Counted from the first letter of the stretch, positions 16,132-25,971 are shown. The stretch is DNA of 35,134 bases from Nostoc sp. NMS7 (GCF_017115085.1 NZ_JABXKJ010000124.1:1-35134), one strand, 5' to 3'. Translations and numbers: made by a program. The notes: generated from the sequence alone by a model not told the origin.

Positions 16132-16367
16132 ACTTCATCATCGTAGATATTTTCTCGACGCAGAGCTTCATCATCAAGGTTGGCATAGCTTTTTGGTGCT
16201 GTATCTATCCACTCCTGCCAAAGTAATAATCTCTCTGATGATGTTTGAGGTTTACTAGTTAGTAACGTTAGATGCTTGTTACTCAGCTTTTCTTGAAAAA
16301 GTTTTTGCTCTTCGGGGGAGAGGTTTAGTACCACTTCTATGAGGGAATTAACAAGTTGTACATTCAT
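16128..16367 (-). CDS. Antitoxin of the PIN toxin pair
   Basis: A 79-residue protein: LVNSLIEVVLNLSPEEQKLF at the N-terminus and an acidic C-terminal tail (YANLDDEALRRENIYDDEV) that would wrap the toxin. It is the first gene of the pair with coupled translation to the PIN gene. The family resembles small cyanobacterial antitoxins; its N-terminus shows no obvious ribbon-helix-helix or AbrB motif. An 8-bp palindrome TAACGTTA occurs inside it (16263-16270), sharing the core of the parB palindromes, possibly by chance. Confidence 0.8.
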   Translation of the reverse strand: MNVQLVNSLIEVVLNLSPEEQKLFQEKLSNKHLTLLTSKPQTSSERLLLWQEWIDTAPKSYANLDDEALRRENIYDDEV

Positions 16368-16469
16368 GGTTGTGTATCCGATTCACTCTTCTTCAGTCGG
16401 GAGCGACGGGCTTTCGCCCTGCCCTTATGCTGCTTTACTATAATACTGACTATTGCTCCCGCCATACAG

Positions 16470-17014
16470 CAAACGACATAGCTAATTTCTGCGATCGCTT
16501 GTGCAATTACGGCATGGTCATCAAAACTGAACCAAAAGCTTCTCGGTTGGGTACTAACCTGATTGCTTGCAATGTGGAAGGGAAGCTGGAGAACAACGTT
16601 AATTGGGCAGAAGTTAATGCAGTAGAAGCCTTGATTGATGAGTTATTAAAGGCTGGTTATTGCTTAAATTCTCCTGACTCTGACAACACGATTGGCGTGA
16701 TTTCACCTTACCGCCGTCAAGTAGATGCGCTGACTCAACGCTTAAAATCTCGTTGGTCAGATTTTTCCCCCAAGAGCGTTGGCACAGTTCACACGTTCCA
16801 AGGTGGTCAGAAATCAGTGATAATTTTCTCGACTCGCCAATGCTCTGCAACTGATAGCCTTTGGTTTATCAATCGGCGACCGAATTTACTTAATGTGGCT
16901 GTCAGCAGGGCGCGAGAACTGTTTATCCTAGCGGGGAATTTGGGGCGAATTTCTGAAGGGGGGCATACCAAAGAGTTGGTGGAATATATCAAGGAATTTG
17001 GTGAGATGCGATAA
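16470..17014 (+). pseudogene. C-terminal fragment of an SF1 helicase paralogue
   Basis: About 180 residues, from NDIANFCDRLCNYG through VHTFQGGQKSVIIF and NLLNVAVSRARELFILAGNL to LVEYIKEFGEMR, match the end of the helicase at 10751-13636 (about 60 percent identity by eye over the last 75 residues). Walker A, motif II and everything upstream are missing. An ORF can be extended upstream to an ATG at 16370, but those residues (16370-16465) do not look like helicase. The fragment lies opposite in orientation to the intact gene, on the far side of parAB and the toxin pair. A 7-9 bp inverted repeat (CGGGAGC near 16398 and GCTCCCG near 16460) marks the broken end. Not expected to be functional. Confidence 0.8.
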
Positions 17015-17282
17015 TTTGAATCAATGACTTCCTGGCTTAGGCATCCATGTAGTGCTACTGCTACAGGGACGGCAACGGGTTTTGAGAACGGCATGAGTTA
17101 AGTTTGTTGGTCATCTGATTACGGCAATAACAGATCCCAGTAGTTAGGGCTTGCTCTTGGTCTTGAAATTGTCCCAATTTCTCCAGACCAGCTAAACAGG
17201 CTAGACTGTGCCACCCTTGCTACATAAGCTTTACGCAAAGTGTTTCTTCAGAGAGGGTTAACCTGTCACGGATGTATATGAA

Positions 17283-18608
17283 CTAACAATGGCAACGCTC
17301 GATTGACTGAGCTATGAGGTATTGGTAAAGGTTGCTCAACTGGCTTACTATACTAACCAAGCTAAAACGTTCGCGCACTAGCACTGAAGCCTGTGTACTG
17401 AGTTGTTTAGAAAATTGCTTGTCTAATAGAATCTTATCTATTGCAGTAGCAAAAGCTACAGTATCTTGAGGCGGAGCTAATAAGCCTGTCTGCTCTGGCA
17501 AGACAGTGAATTTTAAGCCGCCGACATTGGAAGCTACTACAGGAGTACCACAAGCCATTGCCTCAATAGCTACCAGTCCAAATGGCTCGTAATAACTGGG
17601 TATAACGCATACATCAGCAGCAGAGTAGTAAAATGGCAACACGTTATGGTCAACCCGACCAGCAAATACAGTTCTCTCAGCAAGACCTACTTCCTGCACA
17701 ATCTGCTCAATCCGTTTTCGTTCTTGTTCATCTATACGACCTGGGCAACTCCCTCCAACAATGACTAAGCGCAAGTTGCCTATGGTTTTAGCTCTAGATT
17801 TCGCACAGGCTCGAACTGCTGTCTCAATGCCTTTGCGAGGGTCAAACCGTGCTACACAAAGCACAATTTCTTCAGCCGGATCTAACCCTAACTTCGCCCG
17901 AGCCTGTTCCTTTGACACCGTGCGAAGATAGTTATCAGTTCCACAGGGAATAACTTTAATATGACCTTTCTGAGAAACTAGTGTACGCAAGTACTCTTGT
18001 TCTTGAGGACTGTTTGCGATGACACAATCTGCTTGCTCAAGAATTTGTTTTTCAACGCTAAGTCGAGTATCTGCAATTGGAGATAGATTTGGAACGACCT
18101 TATACTTTACTACACCTAGAGAGTGATAAGTATGAACCAACTGAATCTTGTGGATTTTCTTTAGTTGCAAACCAATCCAGCCGGAGAGCCAATAGTTGGT
18201 GTGAACTAGGGGATAGTGAATTGCTTCCTTAAGTCGAAATGCCTCGAATGCTTGCACAAACTGAGGCATAAATTGGAAAATTTCGTCTCGTGGAATAAAT
18301 TGCTCTGGTCCAGCAACCAGACGGATAGTTCGACAGTGGGGTGAGTGCTGGACAATAGCAGGAGTTTTTGGATCGACTTTACGAGTGAACATATCTACCT
18401 GCCAACCCAGAGATGCCAAAGTTTCGCCAAGCTGACGAACATAAACATTTTGCCCCCCTGCCTCTTCTACGCCAATCTCAGCAGCAGGATCAGCATGATC
18501 TGAAATAAGTGCGATCGCTTGTCTAAGGTGGACTAACTTGTTTGTTTCATATCCCTCCGTTTTCAATTTGTGACTTTGGGGTAAATCATCACCATCAAGA
18601 GGCTTCAT
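17283..18608 (-). CDS. Glycosyltransferase family 4
   Basis: A 441-residue GT-B fold, retaining GT4 enzyme. The acceptor-side N-terminal domain has [20 protein letters not shown] (the GGQxVYV loop of sucrose-synthase/SPS/MshA-like GT4s) and [14 protein letters not shown]; the nucleotide-sugar domain has [14 protein letters not shown] and the EX7E pair in [20 protein letters not shown]. It should transfer a sugar from a nucleotide donor to an unknown acceptor. It overlaps the STAND gene stop by 4 bp (ATGA at 18605-18608), so translation is coupled. No polysaccharide cluster surrounds it. The 268 bp downstream (17015-17282) hold no convincing gene. Confidence 0.9.
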   Translation of the reverse strand: MKPLDGDDLPQSHKLKTEGYETNKLVHLRQAIALISDHADPAAEIGVEEAGGQNVYVRQLGETLASLGWQVDMFTRKVDPKTPAIVQHSPHCRTIRLVAGPEQFIPRDEIFQFMPQFVQAFEAFRLKEAIHYPLVHTNYWLSGWIGLQLKKIHKIQLVHTYHSLGVVKYKVVPNLSPIADTRLSVEKQILEQADCVIANSPQEQEYLRTLVSQKGHIKVIPCGTDNYLRTVSKEQARAKLGLDPAEEIVLCVARFDPRKGIETAVRACAKSRAKTIGNLRLVIVGGSCPGRIDEQERKRIEQIVQEVGLAERTVFAGRVDHNVLPFYYSAADVCVIPSYYEPFGLVAIEAMACGTPVVASNVGGLKFTVLPEQTGLLAPPQDTVAFATAIDKILLDKQFSKQLSTQASVLVRERFSLVSIVSQLSNLYQYLIAQSIERCHC

Positions 18609-21600
18609 TTTTCAACTGCTCCCAAAACTTTCAGCGTTCTTTTTTGGGAATCTTTTAAACCTGTAACACCCGTAATATTCATACCTTCATAGAGTTTTTC
18701 TATTTTCACAGTTTTTCGGCAGCTACCTGTATCAACATTCCAAAGTTTAATTGTCTGATCTTCGCTACCACTTGCTAGAGTTTGACCATTTGGACTAAAA
18801 GCGACGGTTCGTACACAAAGGGTATGCTGCTTCTCCAACATTTTGAAATCTTCCCACCTTTGGGTATTCCACAATATTACTGTTTGGTCGTCACCGCCAC
18901 TTGCTAAGGTTTTCCCATCTGAACTAAAAGCTACTGACCATACTCGGCTCTTGTGTTCGTGCAAGATTTTGAGGCATTCCCCCTGAGCATTCCACAATAT
19001 TACTGTTTGGTCGTCACTGCCACTTGCTAAGGTTTTCCCATCTGGACTAAAGGCAACTGACCATACCCAACTCTTATGTTCCCGCAAGGTTTTGAGGCAT
19101 TTTCCTGTCTCGACCTCCCACAACTTCACTGTCTGGTCTTCGCTACCACTTGCTAAAGTTTGACCATTTGGACTAAAAGCAACTGACCATACTAGGCTCG
19201 TATGTTGTTCCTGCATGGTTCTAAGACATTCCCCAGTCTTGACATGCCACAATCTGACTGCTTGGTCGTCACTACTTGCCAAGGTGTGTCCATCTGGACT
19301 AAAGGCAACTGAACGTATCCAATTTGTATGCCCCTGCATGATTCTAAGACATTCCCCGGTCTCGACATCCCACAATCTGATTGTTTGGTCGCTACTGGCA
19401 CTTGCTAAGGTTTTACCATCTGAACTAAAAGCTACTGACCATACTCGACTCTTATGTCCGTGCAAGATTTTGAGGCATTCCCCCTGAGCATTCCATAATC
19501 TGACTTTTTGGTCGTCAGTACCACTTCCCAGAATGTAATTATCTGAACTGTTTGCATCCTCTTTTGGAGCAAAAGCGACTGACCATACTCGGCTAGCACC
19601 TCCCTGCAAGGTTTTAAAACATTGCCCGGTTTTAACATCCCACAACTTCACTGCCGGGTCGTCACTACCGCTTGCTAAGGTATCACCATTGGGACTAAAG
19701 GCAACTGACCATACTCGACTCTTGTGTCCGTGCAAGGTTTCAAGGCATTGCCCGGTTTTAACATCCCACAATTTCACTGTTTGGTCGTCACTACCACTAG
19801 CTAAGGTATCACCATTGGGATTAAAAGCAACAGTCCGTACCCAACTCTTATGCTCCTCAAAGGTTTTGAGGCATTGCCCGGTTTTAACATCCCACAATTT
19901 CACTGTTTGGTCGTCACTACCACTAGCTAAGGTATCACCATTGGGATTAAAAGCAACAGTCCGTACCCAACTCTTATGCTCCTCAAAGGTTTTGAGGCAT
20001 TGCCCGGTTTTAACATCCCACAGCTTTAGTGTGTGATCCTCGCTGCCGCTTACCAAAGTATGTCCATTTGGACTAAAGGCAGCTGACCATACTCGACATA
20101 TATGCCCCTCCAAGGTTTTAATGCATTGCTCAGTGTTAACATTCCACAGCTTTACTGTTTTGTCATCACTGGCACTTGCTAAAATCCGACTATCTGGACT
20201 AAAGGCAACTGACCATACCCAACTCGTATGCCCCTCCAAGGTTTTGATGCATTGCCCGGTTTTAACATTCCACAGCTTTACTGTTTTGTCATCACTGGCA
20301 CTTGCTAAAATCCGACTATCTGGACTAAAAGCAACAGACCGTACCCGACTGGTATGTCCTGTGCAGGTAAAAAGTGATTTCTCATATGAAACTTCCCATA
20401 AACGAATCTGGTTATCAGCGTCACCCGTAGCTAAAAATTTACCATCTGGGCTAAATGCCACCGATGAAATAGTACCCAAAGTTTCAGCAAAAACCGATTT
20501 TCTGAGATCCGAGTAAGCGAAATTGACACGATGCAAATTCACATCCTGGAGGTACGCTTGCCAAACTGCCAGATGAGAAAAGTCATAGTCACTTAAATTG
20601 GTCTTTAGGTGACAAAGCAGATTGAGAGCATTACCTCCTGCATATCCTGGTTTGACAAAAGATTTATTTCGCAGTTGCGATAGGATTTCAGTTAGTTTTT
20701 CTTCAATAATTTTTGGAATTATAAAAACATCTAGCAATCTTTGTGCTACTGGCTTTAAGATGAGGCGAATTTGAATATCTCTAATATAGTCTTTAGCAGT
20801 AGCTTCAATCAGCGTATGGCTCATGAATAGTGCTAATATTTTACCTGTGGTAATTTCCTGACATACCTCCTCAATGAGTCGGTCTATCATGTACTCCATA
20901 ACCACAGGTTGAAGCGTGAAAAGTGCTGCACTTTTCTCAATGAGCGATCGCTGTCGTAGGGATTCTAAAGCTTCCAGTAATTCCCTTTTTTGCAAGTCAC
21001 TCACAATACTATCTAGCAAATCCTCCAGCGAAACTGCTTCACGCTTGATTGCCAACCAGTACATGATTTCTTTTTCTAACTTTGAGGCGCGCTCAAACTG
21101 TTGAGCTAATAAATCACGAGTGTCGCCAAAAATTATCTCCCCTTCATCTAGAAAAGCACCGATCCTACCACCAAATAACTCTCGAATTGGTTCAGAAACT
21201 AACTTTAATGCCAAGGGATTGCCTGAATATTTCTTAACTAGTTGTTCCCATTCTTGCTCCAACCCAGTCAAGCCTTTATCCTTGAGAATTTCTTGCCCTT
21301 CTGTTTGTCCCAAGCCAAGTAATGAAATCGTTCTGACTGGTGATGCTTCTCCCTCCAAAGGTGCAAATTCTTTCGGTTTTTCGCGACTAGTCAGCACTAA
21401 GCAGCTAATATGAGGTTGTGCTCCCACCCGTCTTAATAACTCACCATAACCTTCATATCCTTCTCTATATTCCCCAGCGCGTTTCCCTCCTTGCAAAATC
21501 GTTTCAGCATTATCTAGTACTAAAAGACTCCGGTGCTTTTGTAAATAATTAATCAGCAGCGTAATTCTATCATTTACGTTTTCTGGTAAATCAGTTTCCT

Positions 21601-22207
21601 TCTCATCAGATAAAAATCGGATCAGATCCGCCAACATCTCTTTGACAGGTGGAGCATTGCGGAGAGTTCGCCAAATAAAGTACTTAAACTTATCTTGAAC
21701 GTCGTATGCCAGCTTCACAGACAAAGTTGTTTTGCCGATTCCTCCCATACCCAATAGTGCCACTAGTCGGCAGTTATCCTCGACAATCCACTGCTTGAGC
21801 GTACACAGTTCTCCTTCCCGTCCGTAGAAGACATCACTACTAGGTGCTTCACTCCAAGAAACGCGCTTGTTGATATCTCTTACCTGACTGCGTACTTTTT
21901 GCACCAAAGATGTTATCTCAGCCTCGTCTTTATGACTCGACTCAGTTAAGTTTTGGTTAACCATTGGTTCGGAGAGAGTAATTTTGTACCAGTCTTGCTC
22001 AAAACCCAAGTCTGCTCCAATCTGGAGAAAATTCTCCAATAAAATCGGTTTGCCGTTAAGCAAGGCACTAATTACTGAACGATGAATTCCTAGCTTATCG
22101 GCTAGCATCTTTTGCGTTAACCCTCGCTTGATTAACGCTTCTTTGACAAGCTGGATTCCTTGTGGAGAAGCTTGTAAAGTTGGTTTTGCCATAAGTGTCT
22201 GCATCAA
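18605..22207 (-). CDS. HTH / NB-ARC (STAND) / WD40 protein
   Basis: A 1200-residue signal-transduction ATPase. Residues about 17-70 form a Cro/XRE helix-turn-helix ([20 protein letters not shown]). NB-ARC follows: YGREGEL (128-134), Walker [14 protein letters not shown] (151-163), Walker [10 protein letters not shown], and sensor-like [10 protein letters not shown] winged-helix/ARC region and a linker lead to fourteen WD40 repeats (about 610-1180), enough for two seven-bladed propellers. STAND proteins switch from ADP-closed to ATP-open oligomers on ligand sensing; a DNA-binding head instead of a nuclease or protease effector suggests a regulator. Possible starts are 22207, 22204 and 22192; MAKPTL at 22192 is the best match to an HTH start. 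A promoter with operator-like boxes lies immediately upstream. It is followed by the GT4 gene with a 4-bp overlap. Confidence 0.92.
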   Translation of the reverse strand: MMQTLMAKPTLQASPQGIQLVKEALIKRGLTQKMLADKLGIHRSVISALLNGKPILLENFLQIGADLGFEQDWYKITLSEPMVNQNLTESSHKDEAEITSLVQKVRSQVRDINKRVSWSEAPSSDVFYGREGELCTLKQWIVEDNCRLVALLGMGGIGKTTLSVKLAYDVQDKFKYFIWRTLRNAPPVKEMLADLIRFLSDEKETDLPENVNDRITLLINYLQKHRSLLVLDNAETILQGGKRAGEYREGYEGYGELLRRVGAQPHISCLVLTSREKPKEFAPLEGEASPVRTISLLGLGQTEGQEILKDKGLTGLEQEWEQLVKKYSGNPLALKLVSEPIRELFGGRIGAFLDEGEIIFGDTRDLLAQQFERASKLEKEIMYWLAIKREAVSLEDLLDSIVSDLQKRELLEALESLRQRSLIEKSAALFTLQPVVMEYMIDRLIEEVCQEITTGKILALFMSHTLIEATAKDYIRDIQIRLILKPVAQRLLDVFIIPKIIEEKLTEILSQLRNKSFVKPGYAGGNALNLLCHLKTNLSDYDFSHLAVWQAYLQDVNLHRVNFAYSDLRKSVFAETLGTISSVAFSPDGKFLATGDADNQIRLWEVSYEKSLFTCTGHTSRVRSVAFSPDSRILASASDDKTVKLWNVKTGQCIKTLEGHTSWVWSVAFSPDSRILASASDDKTVKLWNVNTEQCIKTLEGHICRVWSAAFSPNGHTLVSGSEDHTLKLWDVKTGQCLKTFEEHKSWVRTVAFNPNGDTLASGSDDQTVKLWDVKTGQCLKTFEEHKSWVRTVAFNPNGDTLASGSDDQTVKLWDVKTGQCLETLHGHKSRVWSVAFSPNGDTLASGSDDPAVKLWDVKTGQCFKTLQGGASRVWSVAFAPKEDANSSDNYILGSGTDDQKVRLWNAQGECLKILHGHKSRVWSVAFSSDGKTLASASSDQTIRLWDVETGECLRIMQGHTNWIRSVAFSPDGHTLASSDDQAVRLWHVKTGECLRTMQEQHTSLVWSVAFSPNGQTLASGSEDQTVKLWEVETGKCLKTLREHKSWVWSVAFSPDGKTLASGSDDQTVILWNAQGECLKILHEHKSRVWSVAFSSDGKTLASGGDDQTVILWNTQRWEDFKMLEKQHTLCVRTVAFSPNGQTLASGSEDQTIKLWNVDTGSCRKTVKIEKLYEGMNITGVTGLKDSQKRTLKVLGAVEK
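19743..19994. repeat. Two identical 126-bp tandem units in the WD40 region
   Basis: 19743-19868 and 19869-19994 appear identical base for base; each encodes one 42-residue WD40 blade (contains [17 protein letters not shown]). Identity at silent positions points to recent duplication or gene conversion. A second near-identical pair lies at about 20109-20360. Confidence 0.85.
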
Positions 22208-22221
22208 AAAGCTTTACAGCC

Positions 22222-22251
22222 ATTATAGGACACTATAAACCGACCTGTAAA
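22222..22251 (-). promoter_or_regulatory. Sigma-70-like promoter of the STAND/GT operon
   Basis: On the minus strand TTTACA (22251-22246) and TATAAT (22227-22222) are separated by 18 bp. The start site would fall near 22215, giving a leader of 8-23 bases depending on the ATG used. Confidence 0.6.
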
Positions 22252-22288
22252 AATCTTAAGACCGACTTTACTTGACATATAAACCGAC
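22234..22288 (-). promoter_or_regulatory. Repeated operator-like boxes GTCGGTTTATA
   Basis: GTCGGTTTATA occurs on the minus strand at 22244-22234 and 22288-22278, with a partial copy (GTCGGTCT) at 22266-22259. The first sits in the spacer of the promoter, so a bound protein would block RNA polymerase. The HTH of the STAND protein is the obvious candidate repressor. Confidence 0.55.
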
Positions 22289-22362
22289 ATAGGCAATACT
22301 GAGAACAACAGGTAGACAAACACAGGCGCAAGCGCACTCGCACAAGAGGAGGCAAAGGCTTT

Positions 22363-22740
22363 ATGGACACTGGGGTGATTATGGAATTAATTAAAAATAT
22401 GCCTAGGCCAGGTTGTCCGCTAGATTTTAGGTTAAGAACTATAGAGGGAAATAATTTAGATTTGCTTGTTCCGAATGTAGGCAGCTTTAGTTTTTCTAAA
22501 GAACAACTAGGAGATTTTGCGCTTGAGCATTCCCTTCCGATATCACTTTTTGATTTGATGAATTTAGTCGAGAATAAAGAGATTAATTGTCCATCGCTTT
22601 TTCTGCAAGCATCTCTCACTGCTTTATCTTTGGGGCATGGATATGGTGTTATTAATCTAGAATATCCTGATACAAGAACATTCATTGTGACAGTTGGACC
22701 ATCCTACCGAATATGTACGGGGTCAAAGAAAGCGGTTTAG
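22363..22740 (+). CDS. Hypothetical protein, 125 aa, divergent from the STAND gene
   Basis: Not recognised. MDTGVIMELIKNMPRPGCPL starts a compact, mixed alpha/beta-looking protein with no membrane segment or catalytic motif I can name; the last part has LQASLTALSLGHGYGVINLE. The ATG at 22363 is supported by AGGAGG ten bases upstream (22347-22352). It is transcribed away from the STAND gene, with the repeated GTCGGTTTATA boxes between them, so both may share regulation. A strong hairpin terminator follows at 22844-22877. Confidence 0.65.
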   Translation: MDTGVIMELIKNMPRPGCPLDFRLRTIEGNNLDLLVPNVGSFSFSKEQLGDFALEHSLPISLFDLMNLVENKEINCPSLFLQASLTALSLGHGYGVINLEYPDTRTFIVTVGPSYRICTGSKKAV

Positions 22741-22843
22741 TTTATTGCATCTACTTTTTGTGTAAAAAATAGTTGTTTGAACTAAATTTAATAATTAAAA
22801 ACTTAGTTTATTAGCAAGCTGGGAGGATTAGAACTTAATCACA

Positions 22844-22877
22844 AAAGCTGGTCAGTGATATGTCACTGACCAGCTTT
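22844..22877 (+). terminator. Hairpin terminator
   Basis: Perfect 15-bp arms 22844-22858 and 22863-22877 (AAAGCTGGTCAGTGA and complement) with a 4-nt loop, flanked by short A and T tracts (TTTGTTATT after). About 105 bp downstream of the 125-aa gene. Confidence 0.7.
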
Positions 22878-22916
22878 GTTATTGGAATTTACATAGAAAA
22901 TGAGGGACTGACATCT

Positions 22917-23126
22917 ATGAACAAAATTGTAAGATGCAATTACTTGAACAAAACTACACGGCTCCAAGTTGTTAGATGTAGCGACCTGCAATCAAGACAT
23001 TTACAAACCAGGATTATGGTTCAAATGAAATTATAGTTGCAAATAATCCTGGCTGAAAACAACGATGATTGCAGGTTGGGGGATTTATAATTGCAGGTCG
23101 CTACAGTTAGAGGTGTTCATCCTCTA
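22917..23126 (+). pseudogene. Possible small ORF interrupted by the MITE
   Basis: ATG at 22917 opens MNKIVRCNYLNKTTRLQVVR and then runs into the MITE. Removing the element together with one GTTAGA copy restores an in-frame tail (GVHPLL, stop), a 26-residue peptide. A weak GAGGG lies upstream. Could be chance. Confidence 0.25.
22977..23105. mobile_element. MITE with perfect terminal inverted repeats and 6-bp target duplication
   Basis: 129 bp. Termini are 16-bp perfect inverted repeats, TGTAGCGACCTGCAAT (22977-22992) and complement (23090-23105). An inner pair CCAGGATTAT (23008-23017) and ATAATCCTGG (23043-23052) would extend the fold. GTTAGA directly flanks both ends (22971-22976 and 23106-23111), a likely target-site duplication. 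No coding capacity; it needs a transposase in trans. Confidence 0.8.
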
Positions 23127-23281
23127 CTGTGAGCGGAGAAAATATGTAGTCCAGGAAAAATTGTCAGTTTTGATGCACACATAAACGCAGTATCAAACTT
23201 TTAGCGTGTTGCAACTACTCTCGGTTGCTGTAGTCGAGGGTGCATTTCTCTCTAAATTTAACTCTGAAAAAGGTAAAAACC

Positions 23282-23521
23282 ATGAAAACTAAACTAAATG
23301 ATGACCGTAATCTCTTATTCGATTGGGCTTGTAAGGGTCTGAAATATTTTATGCTGACTCTGATTGGTTTTGCGATTGCATTGGTCATATCTAGAGTTTT
23401 TGGAGCTTCCACAATTGTTCAGATGCTTCTAGACCTAAGTGTATGGGAATGGCTTTTACGTATTGCAGTCTTTATCTTCTGTTTTTTTGCGGTCGCCATA
23501 ATTTATGAGTCTTCTCGTTAA
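23282..23521 (+). CDS. Small two-helix membrane protein
   Basis: 79 residues from the ATG at 23282, chosen over the upstream in-frame ATG (23240) because AAAAAGG lies about eight bases before it and the extra residues look untranslated. Two hydrophobic helices: YFMLTLIGFAIALVISRVF (about 23-42) and WEWLLRIAVFIFCFFAVAII (about 54-74), with a short polar N-terminus and tail. I do not recognise the family. It precedes the pentapeptide-repeat membrane protein by about 105 bp on the same strand, so the two could be linked. Confidence 0.6.
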   Translation: MKTKLNDDRNLLFDWACKGLKYFMLTLIGFAIALVISRVFGASTIVQMLLDLSVWEWLLRIAVFIFCFFAVAIIYESSR

Positions 23522-23626
23522 TTCGCCCTTGTATAGCAGTGGATAAATCTTGTGAGCTTTTGTATAACAAAAGCGTAGTTGGCAGCTTCTCTCTAATTAC
23601 GCCTATTCACACACAAGGAAAAATCT

Positions 23627-24205
23627 ATGCATTCGATTCAAAATAATAATGACTTTTCCCAGCAAGACTTGAGCTGCCGCGATTTGAGCAACCAAAACTT
23701 TAGCCACTATCTCTTCATAGGCACTAAGCTCAATGGTTGTAATTTGAGTCACTGTAATTTAAATGGTGCCAATCTAAAGGATACACAACTATGTGGTGCC
23801 AATTTAACAGACGCTAGTTTGTGCGGGGCTAAATTGCATAATGCAAAGCTCAATGGGGCTAATTTGTTTCAAGCGAATCTGGCTGGCGCAAATTTAACTG
23901 GCTCAGATTTACGGTGTTCTATCCTAAGAAAAGTCAAATTGAGCAACACTATATTGAGTGACGTAAAAGTGGAAAATGCAGTATTTGAAGGTTGTGATGG
24001 ACTAACTGAAGATATGAAGTACGATCTGAAAAATCGAGGTGCAATTTTGAAAAATTCTGCATCTAAAGCCGAAAATATCAGATGGTGTGTTCAGTATGTA
24101 GCCGTACCAATTTTGGTTGCTCTCATCGGTGCCGGCATTTTCCTAAAACCATATAATAAAACCCCTTTGTCTCCAAAGGCTACTAATCAAGAACTCTACA
24201 AATAA
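23627..24205 (+). CDS. Pentapeptide-repeat protein with C-terminal membrane anchor
   Basis: 192 residues. Residues about 10-115 are A(N/D)LXX-type pentapeptide repeats (for example NLNGANLKDTQLCGANLTDA), forming a right-handed quadrilateral beta-helix. A single hydrophobic helix near the C-terminus (VQYVAVPILVALIGAGIFL, about 152-172) should anchor it in a membrane. Pentapeptide proteins are very common in cyanobacteria, and most have no known function. The start has AAGGA about ten bases upstream. The 160 bp after it (24206-24365) contain no gene, only a GC-rich patch near 24320-24360. Confidence 0.88.
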   Translation: MHSIQNNNDFSQQDLSCRDLSNQNFSHYLFIGTKLNGCNLSHCNLNGANLKDTQLCGANLTDASLCGAKLHNAKLNGANLFQANLAGANLTGSDLRCSILRKVKLSNTILSDVKVENAVFEGCDGLTEDMKYDLKNRGAILKNSASKAENIRWCVQYVAVPILVALIGAGIFLKPYNKTPLSPKATNQELYK

Positions 24206-24365
24206 ACAACTTCTCCACGATGGGTCAATGCATAAGATAAATAAGCAAAATTTAATACACTTGTGTTGCAAAAGTACTTCAAAATACTGCTCTCTTAACT
24301 GCCCAGCTAGTAAAAACTAAAGCCTCGCCTCGGCAGCAACGAGTTCGGTCTACGCTCCGCGTGGC

Positions 24366-24806
24366 TCACAAGCTAAAACCACGATCCTGCTGTCTGAGCT
24401 TTTGTTGCTCCTCCCTGAGATGAGCTTCTAATTCCTGACTCCAATCAGGATTATGGGTTTTGAGCCTTTTACCAATTGGCAACAATTCCAATACTGCACT
24501 AGCGGCTTTATTCCCTTGTTGATCATTATTGAATGCTACGACCACCCTATTGAAACTCTTGAGAAATTCCATAGGTAGGTTATTCGGGTCATCAGCTACT
24601 ATCAACATGGTTCTAGTTGGTGGTAGCCCCTTGCAACTTGAGATCAGGTAGGTGGCTGCTGACATCGCATCAATTGGTGTAGAACACAAAAAGACGTTTT
24701 CTACCTTGTCCGTTGGTTGCCCTCCCAATCTCAGATAAAACCAACCATTTGCTGTAGAGGTGTTTTGGTCGTACTCCACAGTGCGATGATTTTCTCTAGG
24801 CTTTGA
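24366..24806 (-). pseudogene. Toprim-like C-terminal part of a broken relaxase gene
   Basis: In the same frame as the relaxase part upstream, separated from it only by the TGA at 24807-24809. The frame continues SKPRENHRTVEYDQNTSTAN, GWFYLRLGG, then a toprim-like core: VFLCSTPIDAMSAATYLISS and VVVAFNNDQQGNKAA. The usual catalytic Glu (normally E before the PIDA motif) is Ser/Thr here, and the D-x-D is N-N-D, so the fold may persist without metal catalysis. A GTG at 24777-24779 could restart translation (137 residues). Downstream, the GC-rich stretch at about 24320-24360 may hold a terminator. Confidence 0.75.
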
Positions 24807-25724
24807 TCAAACTAATGCGCCAGTTTTTTCACCATCTAAATCACGCTTGATAAACAAAATATTTCGTTGCTCATCCATGTAAAGCAACTGATTACCATGT
24901 AATCCTTGCACAATATAATCTGGTATATAGCGTTTCTCGCTTAAGTACTTGTGCAACACTTGCCAAACAACTTTATCCTCTGGTGGTGGGGTGAACTGTG
25001 GTTGATTTTGTTTATGTTCAATAAGAAGAAAGAGTTTTTCTAACTGCTCAACTGGGAGTGGTTTAACAGGTTTGAGCAGCAATTCATGAATAGGTTCATC
25101 ATCACGTTCTGGTTGGTAGTCAACACCGCGATGTTTTTGCAGTCCAGGGAACGTGTAAGCTGCACCTAACTGTGTACCACTAAAAGCCTGCCCATCTTTC
25201 TCATAAGAAATACCTTTAGACTTCCCATTTCTGGTAAATCCTGTTCTGACACTAATGCCAGCTTGCTGCAACCGCATGATCAGGGTTGGCATTTGGGGAG
25301 AATCAACTCTGGCCCTATCAATTGTCTGCTGAAGTTCCTCTTTAATAGTGCGTCCTGGTGGCTGCTCAAGTTTACCTAGTTCATATTCTTCTTGTTCTCG
25401 TCTAATGCGCCTGATTTGTCCGGTGCTGGGTGTGCGTTGAAGCTTCTCTCTACTGCCCTGCACTTGCACTAACTCATAGTCTTGCTCAATTTGTCGCAGA
25501 ACTTTTTCAGAGCGAACGTAATCCCAGGAATCATGGACTAACAGCCCCGTGTCCATCCTGATTCGGCTGGCTGCAATGTGAATGTGGTCGTCGTCGGTGT
25601 TATGGTGGCGGAAGATGACAAACTGATTGGCATCAAAACCCATCTCCTTCATATAGCGATCGCCGATTTCGTTCCACTTATCATCATCTAATTTATACCC
25701 AGACAATTGGTCAGAACTTGCCAC
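24807..25724 (-). pseudogene. Relaxase (MobA/VirD2-like mobilisation nuclease), truncated at both ends
   Basis: 305 residues from a GTG at 25724. The relaxase metal-binding triad is seen as HHNTDDDHIHI (residues 40-50, HxDxDHxH-like), preceded by WNEIGDRYMKEMGFDANQFV. The N-terminal part that carries the catalytic Tyr and first strands (usually about 80-100 residues) is absent: upstream of about 25700 the frame reads the antisense of an HNH gene. The C-terminus stops at TGA 24807-24809, after which the same frame continues into the toprim-like part. I therefore regard the mobilisation gene as dead: a rearrangement removed its start and a nonsense mutation split its end. Confidence 0.8.
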
Positions 25725-25971
25725 TGCAATTAAGCAACAAGCCCAGTGGCGTTGTCAAAAATGTGGATTACAGTGCATTCCCCCTGGTGAAAAAACATCA
25801 CATATAACACGCTCAAAACGCAGGGTGTACACCCTACAGGTTCATCATTGGGACAGAAATCCAGCAAATAACCACACAGGCAACCTTATAGCTCTTTGCA
25901 GTGCTTGTCACCTTTTATACCATAGGGGTGGGAAATCAAATGTTTCACCGGGGCAGCTATCTTTGTGGTAA
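25693..25971 (+). pseudogene. HNH-type zinc protein lacking its start
   Basis: An open frame with no ATG, GTG or TTG near its head, ending at TAA 25969-25971. It reads LYPDNWSELATAIKQQAQWR, then CQKCGLQC, RVYTLQVHHWDRNPANNH, TGNLIALCSACHLLYH, GKSNVSPGQLSLW. C-x2-C, VHHWD, N and C-x2-C-H-x3-H form a complete HNH/zinc core, and the YPxNWxxLA start plus GNVSPGQLSL-like end fit a cyanobacterial HNH family. Only the first few residues are missing. The loss of its start coincides with the truncated relaxase, so one rearrangement at about 25690-25705 probably damaged both. An in-frame TAG lies at about 25654. Confidence 0.7.

Noticed and set aside
16370..16469. N-terminal extension of the helicase fragment up to ATG 16370
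   Set aside because: Residues before about NDIANF do not resemble the helicase; the ATG is likely accidental.
17030..17260. Minus frame with protein-like stretch (QGWHSLACLAGLEKLGQFQD) just after the GT4 gene
   Set aside because: Interrupted by a stop and no family recognised; too short to call even as a remnant.
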